64,000 nucleotides of DNA from Aphrocallistes beatrix (taxonomy: Eukaryota; Porifera; Hexactinellida; Sceptrulophora; Aphrocallistidae), in NCBI GenBank assembly GCA_963281255.1, contig OY725504.1:2914001-2978000 (forward strand). The letters run 5' to 3'. This document shows, in pieces, positions 20,267 to 30,925 of this stretch. Both the position numbers and the translations under genes were made by a program. Under the pieces are notes generated by a model. It was not told the origin of the DNA, did not search any database, and saw only the letters and a program-made list of their open reading frames with translations. Within the stretch, counting starts at the first letter, position 1; every line of letters starts with the position of its first letter.

Positions 20267-23115
20267 GGAATTCCCTGTGGGTGGTAAGGCGTAGTGTGTG
20301 TCTTCCGTATCCCAAGTGATTTACAGGTTTCCTTTAACAGTCGCGACTCAAAATTTCGGCCCTGATCTGAATGTAGAAATTCAGGAATGCCAAGTCTTGA
20401 AATAATATCAACCAATATTTCAGTAATTGTCTCTGCCCTTTGATCTGGCATCGGATAACATTCAAGCCACTTTGTGAATGAATCTTCAACCACCAAAATA
20501 TACCGATTTCCCTTTAAACTCATAGTAACTTCAAGGACATCTACTTGTAGTAATTGAAGTGGTCTGCCGATAGGCGTATTTACTAAAGGAGCTTTGACTG
20601 GAAGATGGAGTTTCGCTTTTTGGCAAGTTTCACATGACGTCACATAGTCATTAACATCAGATCCTATACCAACCCAAAAATAACGTGATTTTAAACGAGT
20701 GAGGGTACGCTCAATTCCCTGATGGCCAGCATCATCGTGTGCTTGCGATAGAAATTCTTGTTTCATACTATCAGGAGCAACGATGACGCTCTGAAGATTT
20801 GAGAATGGCTCAATCTTATAATTACGAACAATAACCCCATTCACTAACTGCAACTGTGATTGTATCTGTTTATACCGCTTCACTAATGGTTGGTTCCACT
20901 CGAAACTAGTAAAACGCATGGAAGGTGAGATCATCTCCAGTTCATAACAAACTTTGCCTAGCACGTGATCATTGAGCTGTTCGCGTCTAATCGTTTCCAT
21001 TGTAGGTAACTGTATTAGTTCCGTTAAAGCACATTGTCCATTAAACTGAGACTTTCGTTCACCTTCTCCTTCAATGCTCGTAGTAGACGGTGAGCAGCGA
21101 GATAGTGCGTCAGCATTATCATTTTCTACTCCTTGTCGATACTTGATTAAGAAATCATACTCTTGTAACATAACAGCCCAGCGCCACAGTCTTCCTACAC
21201 ACTTCTGTTTAGCGAGCCATTCTAGAGGCTTGTGGTCTGTGAGTACTTCAAATGGCCGTCCTAATAAGTAATGCCTGAAACGTTTCACTGATTCTACCAC
21301 TGCTAAACACTCTAGTTCAACAGTGCTATAGTTTTTCTCAGCTTTTCTCAATCCTCTACTGTAATAAGCTATCACTCTTCCTTCTTGTTCTAAAACCGCG
21401 CCTAATCCAGTCCCACTAGCATCCGTACATAATATAAACTTTTTGGAGAAATCGGGACAAACTAATACGGGGTGCGATGCTAACAATTCTTTTAATCTGT
21501 TAAATGCTATATCAGCTTTTTCTGTCCATTCGAACACAACATCTTTAGCCAACATCGAATTCAATGGTTCGGTTATTGAAGCACATCTGTCAATGTATCT
21601 CCGGTAATAATTCACCAATCCCAGGAATCGCCTTAATTCCTTCTGACTTTCGGGTGGTACCCAATTGACAATTGATTCCACTTTCGAAGGTTCTGGTGAC
21701 ATTCCCATAGAAGAAAAAGTATGATCTAAATATGTAACAGATGGTTTTCCAATTTCACATTTCTTGCCGCGCAAGGTTAAATTACTTTTACGGAGCCGTA
21801 AGAACACATCCCTTAGTGCCGTCCTATGCGATTCTATATCCGGCGAAAAAACCAGGATATCATCAATGAAATTATCTTTACAATATCCGAGTCCTTTCAA
21901 GATCTGATCCATGACTCTTTGAAAAAAACTTGGTCCACTGGTGAGTCCAAACGGAAGCACGTTAAATTCGTAAAGCCCCATTCCGGGCCCTGGGGAAAAT
22001 GCAGTTTTCTCCTTATCCGATTCCAGGATGGGTATTTGCCAATAGCCTGAATTTAGGTCTAGCTTTGAAAAGAAATTCATCCCACTTAGCTTATCTTGAA
22101 CCTGATCCGGGAGGGGTAGTGGATATGCATCTTTTTGAGTGATTTTGTTCAAATTCCTGTAGTCAATACAAAATCGAATAGTACCATCTTTCTTTTTAAC
22201 CATAACAGGAGGAGCCATCCACGGACTATTTGATACCCTAATAACATTTTTTCTTAGCATCTCCTCAATCTGAGAATTGAGTTCCTGTTGGAAGGATTGA
22301 GGTACCATTCTAGGTGGTAATTTTACAGGGTTTGCATTACCAGTTCGTATAGAAAAAGGATCGACATTTGCTACCCCGGGAACAGACGAGAAAAGATCTT
22401 GAAATCCCTCGATAATATCCGAAAACCCTAGAGCTGTAGCTGGATACTCAATAGTTGGTAAAGTATTATAATTTGGAACAGCTCCTAGGCATTCCCATTC
22501 TCCATCTTCAAATTCATCCACTGACTTCACTGCTGCATATACTTCAGGGTAATTTTGTGCGTGAATTAGACACGAATGATTCCTGAGATCATGATTCTCT
22601 TGAAAATCAAAAGAATTTATTGAACCAAAGCTAGGACCCATTACAACTCTTCTCGCGAAGTCAAGATTAATTCGATGACTCACCAGAAAATCCACTCCTA
22701 ATATGCAGTCTGTAATGAGAGAAGAGACTATCGTAAACTTTTGATTTGCTCGAAATGTTCCCATCGTGATTTCCAATTCAACTTCCCCCAAAGACTGCAT
22801 CTTATTTCCTGAGGCAGTTAACAATAGCTGTTCTGCAGGTGTGGGCCTGGTATCTTTGACTCTTCTAAATATGTCAACCGACATTAAACTGGCAGAAGAA
22901 CCACTATCCAGCATAACTTTGCACTCGATATCTTCGGTTTTCGCTAGAACGTATAAGGGTTGAGCTGGTTTGCACAGCGCAACGGATGATTTATTCATAA
23001 TTGTACTGTTGTAGAAGTTTGAGTGAGCCATGTTTACAACCTCTGGGACCTTGTCTCGGCTCTTCCAACAGGTCCCCGGAAGTTTAAAGCATGTCCAATT
23101 GGTGGTTCTTGACAA
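20215..23115 (-). CDS. pol: Gypsy pol: protease, RT, RNase H, integrase N-terminal part
   Basis: A 966-aa frame. Domains in order: aspartic protease with DSGSS at residues 70-74; reverse transcriptase with KLDLNSGYW (Asp353) and the catalytic FIDD at 416-419 in place of the usual YxDD; RNase H with LCTDASGTG (Asp564) and the TDHKPLEW motif; integrase zinc finger with His793, His798, Cys828 and Cys831; and integrase core with Asp859 and Asp917. The reading frame runs out at PYHPQG, just before the catalytic Glu, where one base has been lost; the remainder is at 19334-20266. It overlaps the gag zinc-knuckle frame upstream, as expected if pol is made by frameshifting. The integrase core is therefore incomplete in this copy. 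Confidence 0.9.
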   Translation of the reverse strand: MSRTTNWTCFKLPGTCWKSRDKVPEVVNMAHSNFYNSTIMNKSSVALCKPAQPLYVLAKTEDIECKVMLDSGSSASLMSVDIFRRVKDTRPTPAEQLLLTASGNKMQSLGEVELEITMGTFRANQKFTIVSSLITDCILGVDFLVSHRINLDFARRVVMGPSFGSINSFDFQENHDLRNHSCLIHAQNYPEVYAAVKSVDEFEDGEWECLGAVPNYNTLPTIEYPATALGFSDIIEGFQDLFSSVPGVANVDPFSIRTGNANPVKLPPRMVPQSFQQELNSQIEEMLRKNVIRVSNSPWMAPPVMVKKKDGTIRFCIDYRNLNKITQKDAYPLPLPDQVQDKLSGMNFFSKLDLNSGYWQIPILESDKEKTAFSPGPGMGLYEFNVLPFGLTSGPSFFQRVMDQILKGLGYCKDNFIDDILVFSPDIESHRTALRDVFLRLRKSNLTLRGKKCEIGKPSVTYLDHTFSSMGMSPEPSKVESIVNWVPPESQKELRRFLGLVNYYRRYIDRCASITEPLNSMLAKDVVFEWTEKADIAFNRLKELLASHPVLVCPDFSKKFILCTDASGTGLGAVLEQEGRVIAYYSRGLRKAEKNYSTVELECLAVVESVKRFRHYLLGRPFEVLTDHKPLEWLAKQKCVGRLWRWAVMLQEYDFLIKYRQGVENDNADALSRCSPSTTSIEGEGERKSQFNGQCALTELIQLPTMETIRREQLNDHVLGKVCYELEMISPSMRFTSFEWNQPLVKRYKQIQSQLQLVNGVIVRNYKIEPFSNLQSVIVAPDSMKQEFLSQAHDDAGHQGIERTLTRLKSRYFWVGIGSDVNDYVTSCETCQKAKLHLPVKAPLVNTPIGRPLQLLQVDVLEVTMSLKGNRYILVVEDSFTKWLECYPMPDQRAETITEILVDIISRLGIPEFLHSDQGRNFESRLLKETCKSLGIRKTHTTPYHPQGIPWWRGVIEQCFRCFAVM

Positions 23116-23985
23116 TACTTCATTACGTGTCCTAATTGATCACAATTATAACAACGAAGCTGTTTTCTAACAGTACGACTAGAAGAGGGGCAGGCTTGGG
23201 CATAATGACCTCTTCCTCCACAAGCAAAGCATCTCAATTCTCTTGGCTTCCTGCCTTCTGAAAAGATCCGACCACCTCTTTGTACCCTCTCTGTATTGTG
23301 CATGCATAATCACTCCTTTCAGTATTAGTTAATGTCATTTTCTCTGTAATAGCCTTGACCGCTGCGTCTATCGCTTCTTGAGAGAATCCTTTCTCGCACT
23401 TGATTTTCTCTTCTTCCTGTTTAGACTCTTTCCCAATGCTCACGGCAGCTACACCATCTAAATCTTGATTAGAATTCTCGCTGTGCATGCGTATGACCAC
23501 TTGAGCTCTTTTCAAAGCATCTTCTGTAGTCTTAACATCTGGGTATATTTTCATAAACATACCTAGGAAGGCCTCGAATATATTGTTCAAACAAGAGTTG
23601 TTCCCTTACACCTTCAACCATTTCTGGAAAAGCTTTCTGTAGCAAACGCTTAAGCTCATAAAGATATTTCTGAGGCGTTTCATCTGGGTGCATTGTGCGT
23701 TGGTGGAACTCACTTAATGAGGTGAATTTAATATCCTCTGGTTAAACGCATTTCTTAACTTCGTCTTAACTGTATCGTATACTTTTCTATCATCCGGGTG
23801 AAGAGACTTGTATACATCCAATGACTCACCCTTAAGGCATGTTGCTATCATTAGGGCTTTCTTCTCATCTGGCCATTCGTTGGCTAATGAGCATATTTCG
23901 AAATGATCAGTAAAATAATCAATATCGCCACTCTCAAATTTGTCGATGTGCACATAATTAGCCATCTTCAACCACTCTCTGCTAC
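23034..23985 (-). pseudogene. gag: Gypsy gag, frameshifted
   Basis: Three frames compose gag. 23971-23714 begins MKMANYVHIDKFESGD and covers the first capsid helices. A second frame (about 23730-23560) holds DETPQKYLYELKRLLQKAFP and EQYIRGLPR. The third (23590-23034 in two overlapping pieces) holds the C-terminal capsid, a charged linker, and two CCHC zinc knuckles, CFACGGRGHYAQAC and CYNCDQLGHVMKYC. Frame breaks lie near 23735, 23570 and 23290. Capsid and nucleocapsid function would be lost without repair or frameshifting. Confidence 0.85.
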
Positions 23986-23987
23986 CA
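23972..23987 (-). promoter_or_regulatory. Primer-binding site, tRNA-iMet
   Basis: The minus-strand sequence immediately inside the 5' LTR reads tggtagcagagagtgg. It matches the complement of the 3' end of animal initiator-Met tRNA (tggtagcagag exact, then two mismatches). This fixes the 5' LTR boundary within one base. Confidence 0.8.
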
Positions 23988-23988
23988 G

Positions 23989-24191
23989 TATAACAATAGC
24001 TAATCGATACTATCTATTTAATATCCAAAGAACACCAAACCAAACACAGTAATGAATATACTTAATAAAGTCCTGCCTATAAACCGCCAAAGAATATCAA
24101 TTAGCTATTAAACAAACCTCATTGGTTTGTTAACAATTTACTTCGTAATTAGGATCTATTACGGACTGTTAACTAAGTTAACTATACTATA
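23989..24191 (-). repeat. 5' LTR of gypsy element
   Basis: The partner of 19103-19299. It differs by one substitution (aaccaaac versus aatcaaac) and a ~6-bp indel near its outer end. Confidence 0.88.
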
Positions 24192-24195
24192 TTTA

Positions 24196-25409
24196 GGGCG
24201 TTCAATATGTTTTAGGCCCGACACGATAATTTTTTTATTTAGACGTTATATATAGCAATATATTACATAGTATGTTCGAAATACTCCCCCTTATGCAAAA
24301 CACACAACTTCAGTCTCTCTATCCACTTTGTAAATGTCTTTTTAAACTCCTCCTGGGGTATCGACAAACCCAGAGCCAGTCTTGTATCAAAAACCTTTCC
24401 TGCTAGCTGCTTTTTCACATAACTGAATAGCCAAAAGTCACATGGCGATAGGTCCGGACTGTAAAGAGGATATGGTAACTCAATCATGCCAATTGAAGCA
24501 ATCATGTCGCTGACTACCTTGGCTTTGTAAGGTCGGGCATTATCATGCAATAATCGGATACCCTTAGCTCCTCGGCTAGGTCTTCTGCTAGAGTAGTGTT
24601 CCTCCACCTCCTTAAGGCATTCTTCTCCGTAAAATTGTCCAGTAATAGTTCGCTTCTTGGGGACACAAATAGGGGCTACTATACCCTGCGCATCGAAGAA
24701 TATGGCATATAACACCTTCATTTCTCGAAAGTCGGACATGGACTGGAACTGTACTGGGGGTCGCACCTTTTGGGATCCATGTTTTGCTCTGTGACTTTGT
24801 GAGAGGCTCAGCGTCCCTAATCCAAGTCTCATCGCCAGTGCATATTTCAGCTAGTCTCCGTGAGTCAGCATGTTCGTACATTTTCAACATTTCTTTGGCA
24901 CAAGTCAAGCGGGCGGTTTTCTGGACTAATGTGAGCTTATGTGGCGTCCATCTGGAAGAAATCTTTCTGTATTCTAAATGGTTGATTAGAATTTCATCAA
25001 CACTTCCCGTTGAGATGTCCAAATGATGAGCAATCTCTGCAACGGTAGTTTGAGGATCATCGTGTACTATATTTCTTAGCAGATCGATTGTCTGTGGAGT
25101 AATAATATAAATTGGACGTCCAGACTTTGCCTCGTCTTCAAGACTCTCCCCACCCTCACGGAAGCGCTTTGACCAGTCTTTCACGCATGAATATGAAAGT
25201 ACATCTTCACCGTAAACTTGTGCCATTTTATTGAATATGTCAAGGGGGGTTTCTCCCATAAGTGTGCAGCTTTATCACTGCTCTCTGTTCGAATTTCGAA
25301 GTTAGAGTCTTGTGTAGGCAATCGTTGTGGGTAACTTATATAACGAAGTGTGAAGAATAGAGTTGCTAGGGTCCAAAATATACCATTGGGCCTAGAACAT
25401 ATTGAACGC
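24196..25409 (-). mobile_element. mariner element (DD34D), inactive
   Basis: Ends gggcgttcaatatgttttag and the complement of gaacatattgaacgc are inverted repeats, flanked by TA (24194-24195, 25410-25411). The size of 1.2 kb is normal for mariner. It inserted right beside the 5' LTR of the gypsy element. Confidence 0.88.
24263..25259 (-). pseudogene. mariner transposase with frameshift
   Basis: Frame 1 (25259-24612) starts MGETPLDIFNKMAQVYG and holds both helix-turn-helix motifs, the linker SGRPIYIITPQ, the WTPHKLT block and the first catalytic Asp in TGDETWI. Frame 2 (from about 24800 to 24263) holds LLHDNARPYKAK (second Asp), then YSPDLSPCDFWLF (third Asp) after 34 residues: DD34D. The break lies around 24700-24800. 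Total length, about 340 aa, is typical. The usual HDNARPH reads HDNARPY, a further sign of decay. Confidence 0.87.
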
Positions 25410-25411
25410 TA

Positions 25412-25871
25412 ATTATAATTAAATTTTTTATTCCATTCTTTTCGCTGTATATTGTATGATTTAAGCATTGTCCACAATGTAAACAAGTTTCCCTATAAAT
25501 TAATCCCCCAGGGTTCTCTTAATAATATTAAGAGGAGTGCACTTGGGACACACTGTATCTTTCCCCGAATTTATCAATCCATTCACGGGGGGTAGAAATC
25601 ATATTGAAATGATTTCTACACTTTAGTTAACTCAATAATTCGCTTGCTTACGCAAAGGGGAGCCAAGCAAATCAAACCTTTAGATATTCGCTAATAGAAA
25701 TATCAATTCTATAGTTACTATCACATGTGCACTATAGTGGTCACAAAAAGCAAGCTAATAATATGCACTACTAAAGTAGATACAGTACATCGAACAAACT
25801 AATTTCAATTACCATATAAGGGATTAACACAATACTTTCAACAAATACTACCTCAGTAGAATAGGTTCAAG
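25412..25871. other. Unassigned stretch
   Basis: AT-rich, no ORF and no repeat family recognised. It contains a short cacggggggtagaaatcat-type tract only. Confidence 0.35.
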
Positions 25872-26127
25872 CATAGCATTCTATATACTAAGGCAATGGC
25901 ACTCACCCAAAAATTAGTACCATGGATTGGTTAAATACTTCAAAACCAATCATTTTGATATTGTAGATATTTCAATTTTCCATCAATTTAGGCATTCACC
26001 CACCCTGACAAACAAACTAACTATTATATCAGAACAATTGAAATGAGATATATTATTTGGTTTTTAATGCACATAGTCGAATTATTTAATACTTAATACA
26101 TACAAAATATCAAAAGAATAGTTAATC

Positions 26128-26332
26128 ACAATATTGAGACTTGAGGAACAGACTTGACTTACCTTGAGAGATAGACTTGACTTAGCTTGAGGGATAGACT
26201 TGACTTAGCTTGAGGGATAGACTTGACTTAGCTTGAGGGATAGACTTGACTTAGCTTGAGGGATAGACTTGACTTAGTTTGAGGGACAGACTTGACTTAG
26301 CTTGAGAGAGAGACTTGACTTAGCTTGAGGGA
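26128..26332. repeat. 23-bp minisatellite
   Basis: About eight copies of gacttgacttagcttgaggg plus ata. One more copy continues at 27745-27775 beyond the hAT insertion, so the array was split by that insertion. Confidence 0.9.
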
Positions 26333-27736
26333 CAGTGGCGTAGCTAGCATTACGCACAGTACGCAAGTGCGTACTAAGATTACGAAGCTAGGGGCGCAGA
26401 ATATGAATCATGGCAACAAAACTCTATTTTTTGAACCTGTCTTTTTTAGTAGAATTAATGAACCACCATAGCCTACTGTATATAAGGCCTCACAGTAACT
26501 TGCGGATTTGGGACTAGGGATGCGGAGGAAGACCGTTGAACTAATACATGAGCTGCCTTAAATCATTTACAAAGCACGATAGAACTTAGGAATGTATTAT
26601 CAGCATATATAAATATGGTGTCAAAGTACCCATATCCGCTGTTAAAATTTTGATTAGTTACCATATGGTTGCGCAATAGGTTATATTTGTGACAAATTTG
26701 GTGATTTTCAGAGGCCGTTTAGAGGCACTTCTAAGTGTTTTTATTATAAAAATTTTCGCATAGAACTGAGATGTGAATGGGTTAATACGAAAATTTTGGA
26801 ATTTTTTCGTGGAATGTTGGTACATTCCAGTGTTGCTATGGAAACGTGTTTTGGTCAGTTGGTCGCATTTGATAATTTGTCGAATATCTCATAAACTATT
26901 GAATTTAAAGGTCGAAATTATATTATCACTTAATAGGAAGTAGTATATTCGCTATCAAATGGAATTACATTTGAATGTGTAGCCATTGCAGTTTTCAAGA
27001 TATAACGCCAACTGACCAAAACACGTTTCCATAGCAACACTGGAATGTACCAACATTCCACGAAAAAATTCCAAAATTTTCGTATTAACCCATTCACATC
27101 TCAGTTCTATGCGAAAACTTTTATAATAAAAACACTTAGAAGTGCCTCTAAACGGCCTCTGAAAATCACCAAATTTGTCACAAATATAACCTATTGCGCA
27201 ACCATATGGTTACTAATCAAAATTTTAACAGCGGATATGGGTACTTTGACACCATATTTATATATGCTGATAATACATTCCTAAGTTCTATCGTGCTTTG
27301 TAAATGATTTAAGGCAGCTCATGTATTAGTTCAACGGTCTTCCTCCGCATCCCTAGTCCCAAATCCGCAAGTTACTGTGAGGCCTTATATACAGTAGGCT
27401 ATGGAACCACATACATTTTCCTTATTATATCAGAGTTCGACAGACAAATGTAATTAATGATCACTAGTTTATAAGCAACACAATGTGTCAAAGCCGTTTG
27501 ACCGGATTAGCACTGCATCTACACCGGAATGTTGATGTTGATGTCGAGCGTGTTCTACGCGACTTTGATCCACTGAGTGATAGGCGGATTCTCCTCGCAT
27601 TTGATTAATCAATTATAATTGAACAATTGATTAGTACATTCAGAAAAAATAGCTATCAAAATTTTAATTTAAGGTGGAAGTGGGGCGCCAATTTCGAGGA
27701 GTGCTTAATAATTTAAAATATCTAGCTACGCTCCTG
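26333..27736 (-). mobile_element. Nonautonomous hAT with nested palindrome
   Basis: Ends cagtggcgtagctag and ctagctacgctcctg are flanked by ttgaggga / ttgagggg (7 of 8 bases), at 26325-26332 and 27737-27744. A coding remnant near 27484-27607 (plus strand) reads SRLTGLALHLHRNVDVDVER and VLRDFDPLSDRRILLAFD. It resembles the C-terminal tail of ZMYM1/TTF-type hAT transposases, so this is a deletion derivative of such an element. The 937-bp palindrome at 26467-27403 inserted into it later. Confidence 0.8.
26467..27403. mobile_element. ~1-kb palindromic P-like MITE, copy A
   Basis: The two halves are almost perfect reverse complements around a centre near 26935. Termini are catagcctactgtatataag, and a perfect 7-bp duplication gaaccac flanks it (26460-26466, 27404-27410). 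No coding capacity. The terminus resembles that of the P-like elements (catagc..tctata...aaggc) and the duplication length matches, so this is probably mobilised by their transposase. Confidence 0.9.
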
Positions 27737-27982
27737 TTGAGGGGTAGACTTGACTTAGCTTGAGGGATAGGCTCGACACAAAGAATATATTAAATTAGTT
27801 TTTGAATATAGCCAGTTTACTATTCTTTTGTTTCAATACTAGTGCATTATATATAGGTCTTAACTCTATTAGAAGTGTACAATGTTCTAGTTCCATAGTA
27901 GCACATGCCAAGTGAATAATGTTACGGGAAGAGCCAGAATAAATCTTTTAAATTTCTGCTGAGGGTGCAGATGCATCGTTGT

Positions 27983-28136
27983 CATAGGCGTAACTCCAGG
28001 GGTGGCAGGGGTAGCGTGCCACCCCAGACCTAATTGTTATGTTGACTTCGGGTGGCATACCACATTAGTTTGATATATGTTTACAAATCTCGCCACCCCA
28101 GCTAACCATGAAAAAATCAAAATAGTTACGCCTATG
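27983..28136. mobile_element. Small hAT-type MITE
   Basis: Ends cataggcgtaac and gttacgcctatg are perfect inverted repeats, flanked by atcgttgt / atcgtcgt (7 of 8). It interrupts the P-transposase remnant on the minus strand. Confidence 0.78.
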
Positions 28137-28139
28137 ATC

Positions 28140-28440
28140 GTCGTTAAACGACTATTCTTCCCTATCCAATTCACATTGAACATTTTCTAAACATCATTGA
28201 TGAATTTCAAGAACTCAACAGTTTGGTTCTTGTCTACAATGTTCTTTTTCATAATATAAGCTAACAGTCCGGCTTATGTTGACTAATGGAAATCCTTAAA
28301 AATGATAAAAAAGGACTTTTGGCAATTTTTGATAAAAAACAATATTCCCATTAGAAAGGCCAACCTTAAGGGCCAAAATTACATTTCGCCTTTCCAAGCT
28401 GACAACCAAAGGCTTTCGATGTTAATTTGGATCACGTTTA
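28140..28440 (-). pseudogene. P-element-type transposase remnant
   Basis: The minus strand reads NQTVEFLKFINDV, stop, KMFNVNWIGKNSRLTT. This aligns residue by residue with HQTVDFPNLINNIWSIFNVN / WVGKDIRFNN in the better copy at 43644-43928. It then runs into the MITE at 28136. Upstream parts are degraded across frames. Confidence 0.65.
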
Positions 28441-28732
28441 GATAAATAGCACTTATCCGAATTAAAAAATGTACTTATGCCTACGTTTTTGTAGTAACGA
28501 GGATTGCATTCACTAAATTTGGGGAAGGTAAACACTTTTTCTCAGTCTTTTAAATTCAGTCAATTGTTTCTACCCAACTTGAGTATGTATAGTCATGATT
28601 CTTGAATAATTAACTACATTACTTAAGAAATCACTCACCCTTGGGATCTTGTTGTTCTGGCTCGATACCATTTTCACGAAGAGCACCATCTTTGGGAAAT
28701 TGAAAAACTTCATGAAGTGTTCTACTCCTCTG

Positions 28733-30537
28733 CAGGGGCGGTCCTAGGGCCCGGGGCCGGGGCGGAGCCAAGATTTCAAGACCGGGGCACCATCGTTTTT
28801 CTAGTTCGTATTATATTATACTTAAATACCACTTCATTATAAGACATTAAATTAATACATATAAATATCTGGTGTGGACTTTTAAGGTATGTATTTTACA
28901 ATAAAATGAAAGAAATGAAAATACAGTAACTTCCGAAAAAGATACATGGGATTTGATTCATATACTAGGCTAAAGTATACACATGAACTAATTCTAATGT
29001 AATTCTAGGCGCCTGTTGTTTGCTTTTGCAAATTCATCGACCTTATTTAAAGACAATAGTATTAGTAGGCCCAGTCTTTCGTCTGCCATCGTTGATCGGA
29101 GAAATGTTTTTACCAGGTTTAGCCGCGAAAAAGTTCTCTCAGCTGACGCTGTAACTACTGGGAGCGAATGGGCTATTTGATACAATATCAAGACTGAACG
29201 GAAAATGTGACGCCCCTGGTGCTCTAGATATTTCCATACGCAACGAGTATCAGAGGGCTGCCCACCATCAGCTTCAGGAAGTGTTTCATGCGTGGTCTTA
29301 AGGAAATTAAGCTCCAGTTCGACCTTTAAAGCGTCATCTGGGATTAAATGTTTGTATTTTTCATATAGAGGTTTGATGATGGCCCAGTTAAGGAATCTAG
29401 TATTATAATTCCCTATAGGAGTTTTCGGTTGTAGTGCACCAAGTGCAAGATATAATGGTCTGCTGTGCTCAGCAAATCTCTCGTCTAGACAGTGCAACAT
29501 ATCATTGATCATCTCATTATACATTTTAGACGCTACATCCTCCCCAATTTCTCCAATGCTAGCAGCTGTACTGCGCAACTTACGACGCCTCATCAAATAG
29601 AGATTTGATTCAAAATATATTTTTCTAGAATCCTCGAATACATCAGAGAAATTCCACGAGCTTCCGTCAATGCCTGCCGTAGGATAGTGAGTAGAGACAT
29701 CGCCTGGTTTAGGTCACAAACGACTGTTTGGAACATTGTGTTTAGTACAAAAGCTTTCCCAGTAAGCTCCATCAACGCTCCGTTAAAAAACAAGAATTCT
29801 AAAGTGCACCTTTGTAATAAGTTTCTTGCCTTTGTACTCATACCTCTTTCTCCTCTCTCCTCTGATAAAGAAGTTAAAGCATCAACGATGCTTGCGAATG
29901 TCAGACGTACAGCTGCATTTGCCCTGTATTGGTAAGTCCATCTAGTTTTACTGAAGCTCTTTAATGTTACAGCAGCAATATGTCGCTTGCATTTTCCACT
30001 CAACTCCTTTGGCCCAGCAACGATAGGGTGAATATCATCAACACAACAATTATCACTATCCTCAGAAATGTCAGAATCCTCAAAATCTCAATCTTATTTT
30101 GAACTTCTCCTACGTCCAGTTGACTCTTACGATATTCCCTGAATCTAACATCATTCGCAGTTTTCAATACCGCTGCGCAGACTGATCCAGAAAAGAAGTT
30201 GTGAAGGTCCTTAAGGGTAGCATAGCAGTCAGTACATCTTGACGCTCCAGGCAAGAGGAAACTAGAGCGAGGTTTAATTTATGACAGTAGCAATGCACAT
30301 ACCATAAATGTGGATTTACTTGAGTCAAGAGAGTTGCTACTCCCCCACGACATCCTGACATGACGCTCGCTCCATCAAAGGAAATACCAGTACAACATTC
30401 CCAAGATAGATTAAGTTCCTTGATTAAATCAGGGGGCAAAATCCGGGGCAGGTCCGGAAAAAAATCCGGAGCCGGGGCAGGGGCATGAGAATTTAATCCG
30501 GGGCTTAAGCCCCGGATGCCCCCCCCTAGGACCCCTG
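28733..30537 (-). mobile_element. hAT transposon, internally deleted
   Basis: Ends caggggcggtcctagg and cctaggacccctg are imperfect inverted repeats, flanked by perfect 8-bp duplications ctcctctg (28725-28732, 30538-30545). Both ends carry GC-rich 'ccggggc' words. The 5' half of the transposase gene is missing. Confidence 0.9.
28994..30430 (-). pseudogene. hAT transposase, N-terminally deleted
   Basis: Consecutive frames give IKELNLSWECCTGISFDGAS and YVHCYCHKLNLAL (RNase H-like core entry), a helical insertion region, and LPVVTASAERTFSRLNLVKT, the C-terminal hAT dimerisation motif, ending at 28994. This order and the CCHKLNLAL/ASAERTFS words fit ZMYM1/TTF-type hATs. The BED or TTF finger and first catalytic region are absent; frame changes occur near 29595, 30003 and 30230. 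A residual 200-aa frame (29596-28994) covers the dimerisation end. Confidence 0.85.
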
Positions 30538-30784
30538 CTCCTCTGTAATTGGAAGTAGAGTCAGCCGCGAGACAAGACATCTCGTCCAAATAATGATTTA
30601 TGCAATTAGTGTTGTCAAGTGCGGTATTATAAATGAGTAATAGAAATAATAGCAGCAAAACAATACATTATTGTAATACCTAGTGTTGTTTGTGAAGTAA
30701 ATATAAATATTGTGGTTAGATAATATTTTCAAAATGAATATTTAAACAACCATGAATTCAAAATATGAGATAATTATATACATA

Positions 30785-30925
30785 CAGTGGAATTCGCTTA
30801 TTAGCAACTCGAGTTTTGCTCATAAAATGGTTGCTAATACGCGAAGTTGCTAATAAGGGAACAGAATTAACACAAAATCTTCACCTGAGACCTAAAGATT
30901 GGTTGCTAATAAGCGAATTCCACTG
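30785..30925. mobile_element. pogo/Tigger-like MITE
   Basis: Inverted ends cagtggaattcgcttattag and ctaataagcgaattccactg are flanked by TA (30783-30784, 30926-30927). The word gttgctaataag occurs three times. 141 bp, noncoding. Confidence 0.85.

Larger units (their letters stand above)
19103..24191 (-). mobile_element. Ty3/gypsy LTR retrotransposon
   Basis: A 5.1-kb element on the minus strand: 5' LTR at 23989-24191, initiator-Met primer site, gag, pol with protease-RT-RNase H-integrase order, polypurine tract agcaacggggaagg-like just inside the 3' LTR (about 19300-19316), and 3' LTR at 19103-19299. The two ~200-bp LTRs differ by one substitution plus a small indel near one end, so insertion was recent. 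Coding is nevertheless broken: gag by at least two frame changes, pol by a one-base deletion in the integrase core. No envelope-like ORF is present. A target duplication could not be confirmed; a mariner sits 4 bp beyond the 5' LTR. Confidence 0.92.
28630..30582 (-). pseudogene. THAP-domain exon split by a hAT
   Basis: The ATG at about 30580 opens MSCLAADSTSNYRG. The frame continues, after removal of the hAT at 28733-30537 and one TSD copy, as VEHFMKFFNFPK. This matches MSCLVPGCRSNYLG ... FNFPK in the P-like element at 43089. The second zinc-binding Cys of the C2CH finger is lost (GCRSNY reads DSTSNY). A donor-like AAGG|gtgagt closes the exon near 28633. Confidence 0.68.

Noticed and set aside
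27045..27284. 79-aa open frame
   Set aside because: Lies in one arm of a noncoding palindrome; the sequence is constrained by the other arm, not by coding.
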